Source: Neonectria sp. B-13 (Eukaryota; Ascomycota; Sordariomycetes; Hypocreales; Nectriaceae). From it: a DNA stretch of 64,000 nt. The stretch is taken from NCBI GenBank assembly GCA_002682825.1, contig NOKP01000002.1, forward strand, positions 4,384,309 through 4,448,308, read 5' to 3'. The notes beneath the pieces are model-generated. The model searched no databases. It saw nothing but the letters and a program-made list of their open reading frames with translations, and was not told the DNA's origin. This document shows, piece by piece, positions 53,555-64,000 of the stretch (the first letter of the stretch is position 1; each line of letters begins with the position of its first letter). Both the position numbers and the translations under genes were made by a program.

Positions 53555-56500
53555 ATGAATCGCGATGCGCAACCCCCTACAGCCATGGAAAACCATCCGT
53601 CTTCCGGGCTTGCGACTTTCGAGCACCGCACCATTCCCCCGAGGATGCAGTACCGGAGCCGCCCCGTCTCCGTCGCCGTCGACCCCGTCTCTTTGGTGAT
53701 CTCTGAGTGCATCTCCATCACCTCTGCCATCCAGAAAAATGCGCGCTCCCCACACTCTTCCGTCTCGGCCATCCTCGGAGGGAGCCCGAATCCTGTCCAT
53801 CTGGGGCCACCCAGCCCGGCCCTTGGTGCGAGGAGTAAGAGCCCCTCTGGGAGCATGAGCGGCGACAGCACCCAGGACACTGGCCTTGCTAATCGCTGGG
53901 GGCTTCGCGGCCAGAGGGGAAAGAGCATGCAGGACAATCCCATGATTGCGGGCTTCGGCAAACTGAGGCATGAGCTGGCCGGTATCAAAGGTGCGCATGT
54001 CTGGATGTATCTTATGACATGCTAGGAGATGAGGCTAACCAGTGTCTAGACATCCATTCTTTCGATGCTCCTTCGATCCTCGCCCCCTTCCTTCACGTTA
54101 TCCAAGCCAAAGGCACCGCTGCACCGATCACGATCCTCGCCTTGGGCGCACTGGGAAAGTTTTTAGCTTACGGCTTTATCTGCCCCGAATCACCACGTTT
54201 TGCCCTGGCCATGCAGTCACTCTCTGCTGCTGTTACACATTGTCAGTTCGACATTAGCGACTCAGGGCAGGTCGAGGTAGTGCTTCTCATGATCCTGAAC
54301 CTCATGGAGGACATGATGTCGGGCCCCGGAGGAGACATCCTGAGCGATGAGAGCGTTTGCGATATGATGGGCCGCGGTCTCGCAATTTGCTCCCAGCCAC
54401 GCTTCTCCCCCGTTCTACGCAGAACCGCCGAGGCCTCCATGGTCCGAATGTGTCAAATCATTTTCGAAGACGTCAAGCATCTCGAGTTTGAGGCTGGCGA
54501 TGATGCCGAAGCCTTGGAACAGCAAGTGGACGAAGATCTCGACAGTGTCAAAATGGATGCCACCGCGGCTGATACCGAGGCTCTATCCGCCGAGCCCAAA
54601 CCCCTCGAGGTGCTCAAGGCAGAAACTCCAGATCTAGAGCGGACTAGCAGGGATACTATTACCGACACGGAGGTGGGAACAGTTGCCATCAGCGATCCAA
54701 ACGAGGAGACGGAGTCTCTTGACCTGAGGCCCTACTCCCTCCCTTCGGTGCGGGAACTCTTCCGCGTTCTCGTCAACTTCTTGGATCCTCAAGATCGTCA
54801 TCACACCGATACTATGAGAGTCATGGCTTTGCGAATCATCCACGTCGCACTCGAGGTCTCAGGGCCATTTATCGCTCGACACCCTGCTCTGGCGGTCATT
54901 GCCGAGGATCGATTATGCAGCTACCTCTTCCAGCTGGTTAGGTCCGATAACATGGCTATCCTCGAGGAATCACTTGTTGTGGCTGGAACTTTGTTGGCAA
55001 CCTGCCGGGGTGTTCTCAAGCTGCAGCAAGAGCTATTCTTATCCTACTTAGTGGCATGTCTCCACCCCCAGGTGGAGATCCCTCGAGAGCCTGGAATTGA
55101 GCCTGCCTTGTATGCTGGCATCCCCCAAACGCCCAAGCTGGTCAAACCTCCACAGTCATCACAGCCGGGTAGTGGACGTGCCACCCCGGTTCCGGTCAAA
55201 GACCGTCAGAAACTAGGCATGGAGGGCGGTGCTAGGAAGCCCGATGCCCGCCAGGCTATGGTAGAAAGTATTGGCGTGCTGTCAAGGATGCCGACTTTCA
55301 TGGCCGAGCTCTTTGTGAATTATGACTGCGACCCAGATCGAACTGATTTGTGTGAGGACATGATTGGACTACTGTCAAGAAATGCTCTGCCCGACTCAGC
55401 AACGTGGAGCACAACTAGTGTACCCCCTCTCTGTCTCGATGCCCTGTTACGGTACATTCAATTCATCGCCGAAAGACTTGACGAAGAACCTGTTCGCGAA
55501 GGCTACCCCGAACCTGATGCCCTCAGGGAGCAACGGCGCAGAAAGAAGATCATTATCAAGGGCGCAAACAAGTTTAATGAGAAACCTAAGGCTGGCCTGG
55601 GTTACCTGGAAGCCCAGGGCATTATCGCAGACGCCAGTGATCCCGTTGCGGTTGCTAAGTTCCTCCATGGAACCTCACGTGTGTCGAAGAAGGTCCTTGG
55701 CGATTTCATTTCCAAGAGGGGCAATGAGGAGATCCTAAAAGCTTTTCTGGACCTCTTCGAATTCTCGGGGAAACGGGTTGATGAAGCTCTGAGAATTCTT
55801 CTCGAGTCCTTCAGACTACCCGGCGAGTCGCCCCTGATTTCCACTATTGTGGAGTGTTTTGCAGACAAGTACTGCTCTGGCGAATGGGTCGACGAGGTTG
55901 TCAACGCAGATGCTGTGTACATCCTAACATACGCCATCATCTTGTTAAACACGGATCAGCACAACCCAAATCTGTCCTCTCTGAAGCGGATGACTGTCGA
56001 CGATTTCTCCAGAAATCTGCGAGGTCAAAATAACGGCGAGAACTTTACGCCGGAATACCTGCAAACCATGTTTGATTCGATCAAGTCCAACGAGATCATC
56101 TTGCCCAGCGAGCATGACAACAAGCATGCCTTTGACTATGCTTGGAGGGAGCTACTGCTCAAGACCGAGTCCGCCGGAAGCCTGATCCTCTGCGACACCA
56201 ACATCTACGATGCCGACATGTTTGCTACCACCTGGAGGCCCATCATTTCAACTTTGTCCTACGTCTTCATGTCAGCCACAGATGACGCAGTCTTTGCCAG
56301 AATTGTCACGGGCTTCGACGAATGCGCACGCATCGCCACCAAATACCAGAACAAAGAAGCCCTGGACCATATCGTGTTCTGCCTAAGCCACATGTCAACG
56401 CTAGCAACCGAATCTCCGTTTAACACCTCCCTCAACACTGAAGTCCAGGCTGGCGAGGGCAGTGTCATGGTCAGCGAGCTAGCCGTGAAGCTGGGCAGGG

Positions 56501-58830
56501 ACTTCCGCGCCCAGCTTGCAACGCTCGTGCTATTCCGCGTTGTTACTGGCAGTGAAGATCTGATCAACGGTAGCTGGAAATACGTAAGTCTTTGTTATCC
56601 CAATATGTTTATACCGCTGACCCCCTCCCCAGATCATCCGCATATGGCTAAATCTCTTCACCAACTCGCTGATCTCGTCCTTCTCCCCGAGCAGCATTCC
56701 ATCTCTACCCGTTCCAGCCATCCCACTTCAGACTCCATCCCAAGTCATCGATCGTGTGTCTCGAACATCGGAAACTGGGTTCTTCTCTGCCTTCACATCG
56801 TACATCTCGAGCTATGCTGCGGACGACCCACCTGAGCCTTCTGATGAAGAGCTTGAAAGCACACTATGCACCATTGATTGTGTGAAATCGTGTAAGATGA
56901 CGGATGTTTTTGAAAATATCGCGTAAGTTACCACAAATATTTTGGACTTCAAACCCTAACGATGTTGCAGCAAGCTTGATGCAGCGGCCGCCACGGCTGT
57001 CGTTGAAACGCTCATTGACCAACTGCCTGAGGATAGCAGCACCACAGTGATCAGCGTGAAGCAGGAGAACATGGCCGCTTCTCCCGCAAATGGTCAAAAT
57101 CCATCCGACGGGCTCCCAAAGTACGATCCCAGCGTGACGTACATTCTAGAGTTCTGTACTCTGCTTGCGACAAGAGACGCCGAAGCCATTGAGAGCATGG
57201 GCAAGGTGGTGTTTGATACCCTGCAGGGCGTTCTCCGTGACTCCAGCCAGTATCATGCCATTACCATCTCAAGAGTATCCTTCTACGCCCTTAAACTCTT
57301 GAAGACCAGCTATGTAAGGTCACCCGGAAGCTTTAACGTTCATTATACTAACATATCTGATAAGGAGCACGATTTCGTCAACGTGCCATTCCTTCTCCAC
57401 ACAATTTCGAGCCTGCCACAAGATGTCCTGGGAAAGACGTCGGATCTTACTCTGGCAGGCCTCGGAATCTGCATCGATGATGCCGGCCCATTGAGACGCG
57501 AGATTATGACGTCTCCGGACTTCTGGGCCATTCTGCGAACTTTGGCAGGAAGACCTGAGTCGGCTGCATTGGTGTTTGGAATCCTAGAGAGGGGAATCAC
57601 CGGCGACCCCCATGCCATTTTGGCCGATAACTACGAGGCAGCCATTTCGCTGCTGAATGACTTCGCTAGTGCTGCAAATCCCAAACAGCCCGCCTTGCAA
57701 AGGACGGGATCGCGGCAGCAGAGGCCACCCCAGAAGAAGCAAGAAGGAAAACGGTAAATATTCCTTCAGTCGTCGGCTCGGTATCGTGAGAACTAATTGA
57801 TCGTAGCAATTCCGAGGCTATTGCGAGAGGATCCAAGGCCGTCGATATCCTGTACAATCTAACGGCTCGCATCCCTCATCTCATGCAACAGTCACAACTT
57901 GAGAGTAGTGAAGGTTTGTCACGCCCATGTTTGTCATTTAAGTTATTTCTCTGCTAAACCCTTAATTTCAGCCTGGTCGGCCTATTGGCTACCCATTTTC
58001 CAAGCGTTGACGAACCAATGCGCCAACCCCTGCCGGGAGGTGCGACAACTCGCCTTCTCCGCCCTACAACGATCGCTACTCTCACCAGAGCTTACCTGCA
58101 GTGACCCCAAGGAGTGGACTGCTATCTTTGGCAAGGTTCTGTTTCCTTTGATTCTGCGACTGCTGAAGCCCGAGGTGTTTTCGTCCGATCGAGATGGGAT
58201 GAGCGAGATGAGGGTCCAGTCTTCGTCGCTCCTGTGCAAAGTGTTCCTTCAATACCTTGTGCTTCTTTCTGAGTGGGATGGGATGTTGGACCTTTGGATC
58301 AAGATCATTGAAATTATGGATCGTCTTATTAACAGCGGCCAAGGCGACAGTCTGGTAAGTCATCGGACATTGACATTTGCTATCATTTTGGGGACTAATG
58401 GATATGCTTGTAGGAGGAGGCAGTTCGCGAGAACTTGAAGAACGTTGTCCTATTTATGGCCAGCAGCGGATTCCTCGTGTCGCCGAAGAAAGACGCTTCT
58501 AAGGAGAAGCTTTGGACAGAAACGTGGAAGAGAATCGACCGCTTTCTGCCAGATCTACGTAGCGACCTTGCTTTGGAAGAACCTCAGGACGAGGAGAACG
58601 GCGAAGAGCGTCAGGAACAGAGCGGAGGGCAGCCAAAGGAAGCTGCTGAGAAGACGGCAGCAGAGGTACCAGAACAGAAGCAGGAGAATGAAGTTGAGGC
58701 AGAAGAGGACGAAGAGGACGAAGAGGACGAAGAGGACGACGAAGAAGAGGCAGAAGAAAATGCTGCTGAAAATGACGAGCAGAAGGAAGTTAAGGAAGAA
58801 GCAAAGGAAGCAGAAGGAAAAGAGGCTTAG
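53555..58830 (+). CDS. GEA1: Large ARF guanine-nucleotide exchange factor, Gea/GBF1 type (Sec7 domain)
   Basis: Eight exons, 53555-53990, 54050-56583, 56633-56922, 56971-57313, 57365-57753, 57807-57913, 57972-58354 and 58414-58830, give 1632 residues. Every phase agrees and introns are 48-59 nt. GBF1/Gea proteins load GTP on Arf1 at the early Golgi for COPI vesicles and are the targets of brefeldin A. The DCB region is near 30-160 and the HUS box region near 360-400. The Sec7 domain (about 640-835) contains the glutamic finger in FRLPGESPLIS and the AIILLNTDQHNPN helix. HDS1-3 repeats follow, with the VRQLAFSALQRSLL element near 1395. The last 90 residues are an acidic Glu/Asp/Lys tail with a nine-base repeat. 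The start could also be the Met 10 residues later. Confidence 0.93.
58702..58737 (+). repeat. Coding minisatellite GAAGAGGAC x4
   Basis: Four exact nine-base units encoding Glu-Glu-Asp in the acidic C-terminus of the ARF-GEF. Confidence 0.9.
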
Positions 58831-59623
58831 ATGACGGTCTAACGCGGATAGAAGGAACACCGGATGTGCCCAGATGGCATCAAGAAGGCTGCTATCGGGA
58901 TTGGGAGGGTGTACCGTGTTTGGTTCGGGCACAATATTGCTAACCAGATTAGAGAGACTACAGTCGACTGTACAAATGAATAATATAGACCAGCTCAGGA
59001 ACGACTCTTGGCCTTGCCGCTGCCTACCTCGGTGGTCTTGGATATCTCTTGTATGCTCTAGAGTATATGTTTGACTGATTCTTACGATGTGAATCAATTG
59101 GGCGCTGGTAGGTAGGTAGGTATGTACGTGAGTGCTCATCTAAATCAACGAGGCACCCCAGCATCCCTGCTAATACATAGAAGCGGAGTGTTGCTGGGGA
59201 TACGAACAACCTGTGCTGATGGCACGAACAAACACATGCCTAAAACTAAATAGATGGACTATGTGCCCAAAACCAAACATTGTAGTGATTCTACCTCACA
59301 CCATACACAGGTCATGTATTTCATTCGTGCCCTAGCAAAACTCTAGAAGCGCGACGTCATCCGAATGCGGGTCATTCATGGTACGTACCGGTGCTTGTTG
59401 GCGCATGTGATACCTTGAAGCTCGAGGGCAGGTGGGCAAAGTACGTGCGAACTCACCTTGCCAACTGCCAACCTCCCAACGCAAAGTTCTCATCTTCCAT
59501 CATCCAACGAATAGGCCTCGCCAGTTACTCGCCAGCATTGCACGAACCTTATGTAACCGGAGCTTTCCCCAGCACTCCCGCAGTCCGCTCTTGGCGGTAG
59601 GACATGCCTCGCCATCTCCCAGC
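58831..59623. promoter_or_regulatory. Intergenic region upstream of FIG4
   Basis: About 790 bp. It contains a GTAGGTAGGTAGGTA run near 59109-59123 and a leader with an upstream ATG that overlaps the FIG4 start. No other gene seen. Confidence 0.45.
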
Positions 59624-59672
59624 ATGTCTGAGTTCGGTGTCCCAGACTCGCTCAGCCCAGCGCCCTCCGTGA
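59604..59672 (+). promoter_or_regulatory. Upstream ORF overlapping the FIG4 start codon
   Basis: An ATG at 59604 opens a 22-codon frame (MPRHLPACLSSVSQ..., stop 59670-59672), out of frame with FIG4, whose ATG is at 59624. Ribosomes using it would bypass the main start. Confidence 0.5.
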
Positions 59673-62669
59673 GCGTCCCGACCACCCCAGACCCGAACGG
59701 CGATGCGCCAGTCTTCCCTCTGCTGCAAAACAATGGAGCCGCAAGCCCGCTTTCGTCTGATGCCACGGGAGGCCCCAACCGAGCCGGCGAAGACGACAAT
59801 GACGATGAGCCCGCAGTAGCTAAACCCTTCGTGCGCACCACCAGCCCAGACCCAGCTGCCCGCACCGCCGAAGATACCTTCGACGACTGTGTACCCGATC
59901 GCCTCATCTACAAGATGCACAAGTTCAGCCTTTACGAGACGGCCAGCCGCTACTACATTGTCGGCGTCGACGTCAGCGAGAAGCGGTACCGCATCCTCAA
60001 GATCGACCGAACCACCGAGGGCGCAGAGCTCAGCATGACGGACGACAAGATTGTCTACAGTCTCAAGGAGATGAACCGACTGTTGGACACTATAGATGAT
60101 GGCAATCGCGGCACTGGTGGCATCAAGCTGCGCTGCACTACCTGGGGTCTGCTCGGCTTCATCAAGTTCACGGGACCCTACTATATGCTTCTCATCACCA
60201 AGAAGAGCACTGTTGCCATGGTTGGAGGTCATTACATCTACCAGATTGAGGGCACTGAGCTGGTCCCCCTGACGCCGGGAAAATCCAAGCTAGACTCGCG
60301 CAACAACGAGGAGCAGCGCTTCCTCGGTATCCTCAACAACCTCGACCTGACCAAGTCTTTCTACTACAGTTACTCGTACGACGTCACCCGCACCCTGCAG
60401 CACAACGTCATCCGCGAGCGAGAGGCCCTCGCCCAGGGTATTCTGCCACCCTCAGATGACGACTTCAACTCCATGTTTGTGTGGAACAACTACCTGCTAC
60501 AGCCGGCCGTTACGGCCCTCCGAGACCCTTACGATTGGTGTCGCCCTATTATTCATGGATACATCGACCAGGCGGGTGAGTTGCATCGCAGAACCACAGC
60601 TTGGGCTAGGTTGCTCACATAATGCAGCTCTGTCCATCTACGGGCGTACCGCCCATATCACCGTCATCGCTAGGCGCTCTCGTTACTTTGCCGGTGCTCG
60701 GTTTCTGAAGCGAGGAGCAAACGACCTGGTACGTCCATGTGTTTACTGTTTCTCAATGGAGTTGCTCGGCTGGAGGCGTCCACCGTGCCGGACGTCAAGC
60801 CAATGTAAGCTAATTGTATTTCAGGGCTATGTTGCCAACGACGTCGAAACAGAGCAAATTGTCGCCGAGTCCCTCACCACCTCGTTCCATGCTCCCGGTC
60901 CACAGCTCTTCTGTAGCCCTCAGTATACCTCCTATGTCCAGCATCGAGGCAGCATCCCACTATACTGGACCCAAGATAGCACAGGCGTCACTCCAAAGCC
61001 CCCTATCGAGCTCAACTTGTTTGACCCCTTCTATGGGGCCGCTGCACTGCACTTTGACAACCTGTTTGAGCGGTACGGCGCGCCAATCTATGCAGTCAAC
61101 CTGATCAAGGCCAAGGAGCGCCAACCCAGGGAGTCAAAACTTCTGGTGGAGTACACGCGCGCCATCGAATACCTGAACCAATTCCTTCCGCCAAACAAGA
61201 AGATCATTCACAAGGCCTGGGACATGAGCCGGGCGTCCAAGGTCCGCGGTGGCGACGTCATCGGCAACCTTGAGCTGATAGCTCAGTCGGTCCTTGACAC
61301 GACTGGCTTCTTCCAGAACGGCGACGGCATCACGAGCTCCATGACGGCCCAGAACGGAATAGCCCGTACGAACTGTATCGACTGCCTGGATCGAACCAAC
61401 GCGGCCCAGTTCGCCATCGGGAAGCGGGCGTTGGGCCACCAGCTGCACGCGCTGGGCATCCTCGAAGACACATCGGTCGAGTATGACACAGATGCCGTCA
61501 ATCTCTTTACCCATATGTGGCACGACCATGGCGACACCATTGCGGTCCAGTACGGTGGCTCACAGCTGGTCAACACCATGGAGACGTATCGCAAGATCAA
61601 CCAGTGGACCAGCCACTCCCGTGACATGATCGAGAGTTTCAAGCGCTACTACAACAACTCCTTCCTCGACAGCCAACGACAGGAAGCCTACAATTTATTC
61701 CTAGGGAATTACATCTTCGCTCAAGGGCAGCCCATGCTCTGGGACTTGGCCACCGACTACTACCTCCACCACGCCAACCCCAGGGACTGGTCCGCCGACA
61801 TGAAGCGGGACTACATCAACTGGTACACGCCTGCTCACTTGAAGGAGAGGAAAGTTCCCCCATACGTCCCCAGCCGGGACATTGCGCGCTTCCACCCCAT
61901 CGAGTTCTTTGATGACTACTGGCTCGAGTACTACCGACCCGCGACCTTGTCGTCATTCCCCAAAATGTTTGCATACAAGATGAACTCTACAATCAAGTAC
62001 ATTCCCCTCAAATCAACCCAGGACGGCCGGTACGACCTTAGCCCATTTCGCGTCCGAACTGAAGGCGACGTAGTTCCTAACGACAGGAAGAAGCCTAAGG
62101 AGTCTCGGTCGGCTTTAGCGGCAGATGACGCCGCAGTGATGGCTTCCAGCAACACTCCGGCAAAAGGAATGTCGCTACGTTGGCTGCAGCCAGGCCAGAC
62201 AAAGACTGCGGCCGGCAAAGATGCTGCCATGCTGGAGTCGGCGCAGGCATTGCAAACTAGTGAGGCGCTCTCCAGGACGAAGCCCACTGCTTTAGAAAAG
62301 TCCAAGGCCGCCCAATGGACTTTTACCAAAGCTGTCCACGACTCGTTGAATCCGTCTGTGAGAGACCAAGAGGCTGATGACTACGAACGATACATCAAAC
62401 ACCCTCAAAACCTCCCCCTTGTGGTCTCCAGCGACACCCCTGTGGACATCGACTCGTCGGAATATCAAGAATATATCAATGGCGGCTGGCAGGATGAAGG
62501 CCTCATCGTCCAAGGCACTGAGGAGGAAATTGACGTCTACGCTGAGTTACTCAAGGTGGGAGAGAACCCGCTGACTGTGACTGAGGAAGATGGGCCAAAG
62601 AAGAGATACAAGGCCTATCAGAAATGGCTACGTGGAAAGTCGTTTTTCAAGCAGCAACCTCTCGATTGA
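59624..62669 (+). CDS. FIG4: Polyphosphoinositide phosphatase Fig4 (SAC domain)
   Basis: Three exons, 59624-60575, 60628-60728 and 60825-62669, give 965 residues. Fig4 removes the 5-phosphate of PI(3,5)P2 and, with Vac14 and Fab1, controls vacuole and endosome size. The first 90 residues are Pro/Ser/Asp-rich. The SAC domain follows: KFSLYETASRYYIVG, GGHYIYQIEGTELVPL, FYYSYSYDVTRTLQ, and FAGARFLKRGANDLGYVAND across the second junction. The catalytic signature RTNCIDCLDRTN lies near 531-542. FIG4-type C-terminal elements include DYYLHH and WLEYYRP. The 96-nt second intron is in frame without a stop, so an unspliced transcript would insert 32 residues between NDL and GYVAND. The stop is 32 bp from the convergent TTI2 stop. 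Confidence 0.95.
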
Positions 62670-62701
62670 TAACAGACACACCGGAAATCTCGTTGCTGAT
62701 A

Positions 62702-64000
62702 TTAAGGAGCGCTTGTTCGGGCCCGACTCGAGAGTGTTGGAAAGAGTTGAGCCAGTCGAGGCTCTTTTTCCAGGACCTCGCCCAATCCCTCTGGCGGGTT
62801 TGCGTGGTTCTGGTTCCACACCGACTGCAATATGTTGGATGTTTGAACCAGCTCTCGGGATATTGCGTTGAAGTCGTCCGAGCCTAGCCTCGGAGCAGTG
62901 CCATCTTCGCACAGATTCAGCCAGCAGAGGGAGAGCGTGCGAATAATCTGCTCCAAGTGTTCGCCACCTTGGAGCCTCGGCCAGCAACTAGCGATAGTGG
63001 TGCCCAGAGCCTTTAAAGCGGCGAGAATAGCAGGAGGATATCCTGTCGCAAAAGGGTCTTCCATGACTGATGATATCACGGAGAGAAGGCTCTAGTCCAT
63101 ACGTAGTTAGCGACGGTGGAGGACATCATGTTTGGAGACCGACAGGAGTTACCTTGAGGTGCTTGATTGAATAGATGCCCATGCACTTGACTATTGATGC
63201 TGTACTCTCCATGAGGAGCTGGACCAATCGGGCATACTCTGAGGCATGGGAGTAAGCTGCAAATACCCCCTCTCTCAAGGTTTTGTCCAAGAGCCTTCGG
63301 CGGTGGGGGCTTTGGGGCGGTTGGTGCGTCTGCGCCAGTCTAATAAGCACGTCGTAGGCAGGCGCGAGGAGTTTTAGTGACTCTTCCTCGGGGGTGAGGC
63401 TAGGGAGATATAGAAGAGTTGGAAATGTAACGTCCTCGAAAACGAGACCGATACCTGTGGTGTGAAGAACTTGAGCTGGACATTTCCCCACAAAGATGGC
63501 CAGAATCTCCAGACCACTCGATTTTACTTCAATAGACTCGTCCTCTACAAGAGCCAGCAAGGCTGGTGTGAAGAGAGGCCAGTGATCTTGGATCAGGGAC
63601 GGCTATTTGGAGTAGTGGGTGTCAGCAACTAGTTGAAGCGAGAGAAGACGAACGAACCAACCTCAGAAGCATCTATAGCCCAGCGTAGGGTCGATACCGC
63701 CCACGGAGCATGGTCCCTCCAAGATGAGGTTATTGGGGGCTGCTGAGATATATCGGCTGTTGTCTGGTAGTGGGCCGGTCTCCCGGATGCAGTGATCCTT
63801 GACGACTTTGCGAAGAGCGGCTTAAGGAATGTCTGCAATGTAGGGCCGATGACAAAGCTAGCCATTTTTTCGTTTGGCAATTGTGCCCTAAGAAGGCCCG
63901 AGGCAAGGCTGGCAGCCTTTTCTGTGGTCCAGGGGTCGCAAAAGTCCGTGAAGGCGACAACTTTGAGTAATGTCGAGTCGTCTATGTTACAGGGCCGCGC
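62702..64000 (-). CDS. TTI2: Tel2-interacting protein 2 (Tti2), C-terminal part; runs off the right edge
   Basis: Three exons are in view, reading leftwards: 64000-63662 (open at the edge), 63602-63153 and 63091-62702. Tti2 with Tel2 and Tti1 forms the TTT co-chaperone that matures PIKK kinases (TOR, ATM, ATR types). The visible 390-odd residues are alpha-solenoid-like. Recognisable are ALLALVEDESIEVKSSGLEI, VFEDVTFPTLLYLPSLTPEEE and LLAPAYDVLIRLAQ. The C-terminus after the last junction reads SLLSVISSVMEDPFATGYPP. The first visible intron uses a GTTGGT donor and the second GTAACT; both joins are in phase 0. The N-terminus and start lie outside the window. Identity rests on remembered family motifs and is good but not certain. 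Confidence 0.82.

Noticed and set aside
53404..53988. 194-codon minus-strand ORF opposite the first ARF-GEF exon
   Set aside because: The plus-strand frame has an in-phase splice junction and GBF1 family structure; the antisense translation has no recognisable feature.
59549..60232. 227-codon minus-strand ORF opposite FIG4
   Set aside because: Antisense shadow of the conserved SAC-domain exon.
1..64000. tRNA, 5S rRNA, transposon, CRISPR and biosynthetic cluster
   Set aside because: I looked by eye for B-box GGTTCGA patterns, transposase or reverse transcriptase motifs, regular spaced repeats and PKS/NRPS signatures, and found none.

Overview
The window looks like a nuclear contig from a filamentous ascomycete, most likely a sordariomycete of the Hypocreales. 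The reasons are short introns (about 46-120 nt, mostly 50-60) with GT-AG ends and CTAAC-type branch points, one- to eight-exon genes packed on both strands, pyrimidine-rich leaders, TACCTAGGTA-type intergenic words, and gene content such as a Zn2Cys6 regulator, a DHA2 transporter, Hei10 and an Asi-type RING ligase. I see no tRNA, rRNA, CRISPR array or transposon. All exon joins below were derived by hand from splice motifs, reading frame and remembered family conservation.

Layout. 0-11 kb: a truncated unknown gene (-), the splicing factor Bud13 (+), TFIIF alpha (-), a Cid1-like nucleotidyltransferase with a very large insert in its catalytic domain (+), and an Asteroid/XPG-type nuclease (-). 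11-24 kb: PRPP synthetase (+), a short-chain dehydrogenase with a possible mitochondrial leader (-), a secreted lysine-rich low-complexity protein (-), a 14-TM MFS transporter (-), and the NEDD8 E1 regulatory subunit (+). 24-37 kb: a 3.7-kb gene-poor stretch ending in a long leader, a Gal4-type regulator (+), the meiotic ligase Hei10 (+), an unrecognised coiled-coil protein (+) and Golgi apyrase Ynd1 (+). 37-48.5 kb: Hikeshi/Opi10 (-), a DUF4743-type Nudix protein (+), Rpb8 (-), Elp4 (+), Sen34 (+), an Asi-type membrane RING ligase (-) and exosome subunit Mtr3 (-). 48.6-49.7 kb: a spliced, apparently non-coding transcript whose introns carry box C/D snoRNAs. 50-64 kb: the Anp1-type mannosyltransferase (+), the ARF-GEF Gea/GBF1 (+), the phosphoinositide phosphatase Fig4 (+) and a truncated Tti2 (-).

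Most genes are housekeeping and functionally independent. RNA biology recurs: Bud13, TFIIF, a terminal nucleotidyltransferase, Rpb8, Elp4, Sen34, Mtr3 and a snoRNA host gene. A second theme is the Golgi/endomembrane system: Ynd1, Anp1, Gea/GBF1 and Fig4.

The most notable item is the snoRNA host gene, transcribed divergently from the exosome subunit gene. Two of its snoRNAs have guide elements that fit, from memory, conserved rRNA methylation sites. Others are the catalytic-domain insertion in the Cid1-like enzyme, the secreted K-rich protein, two GC-AG introns (HEI10, ELP4), and upstream ORFs that overlap the start codons of PRS and FIG4.
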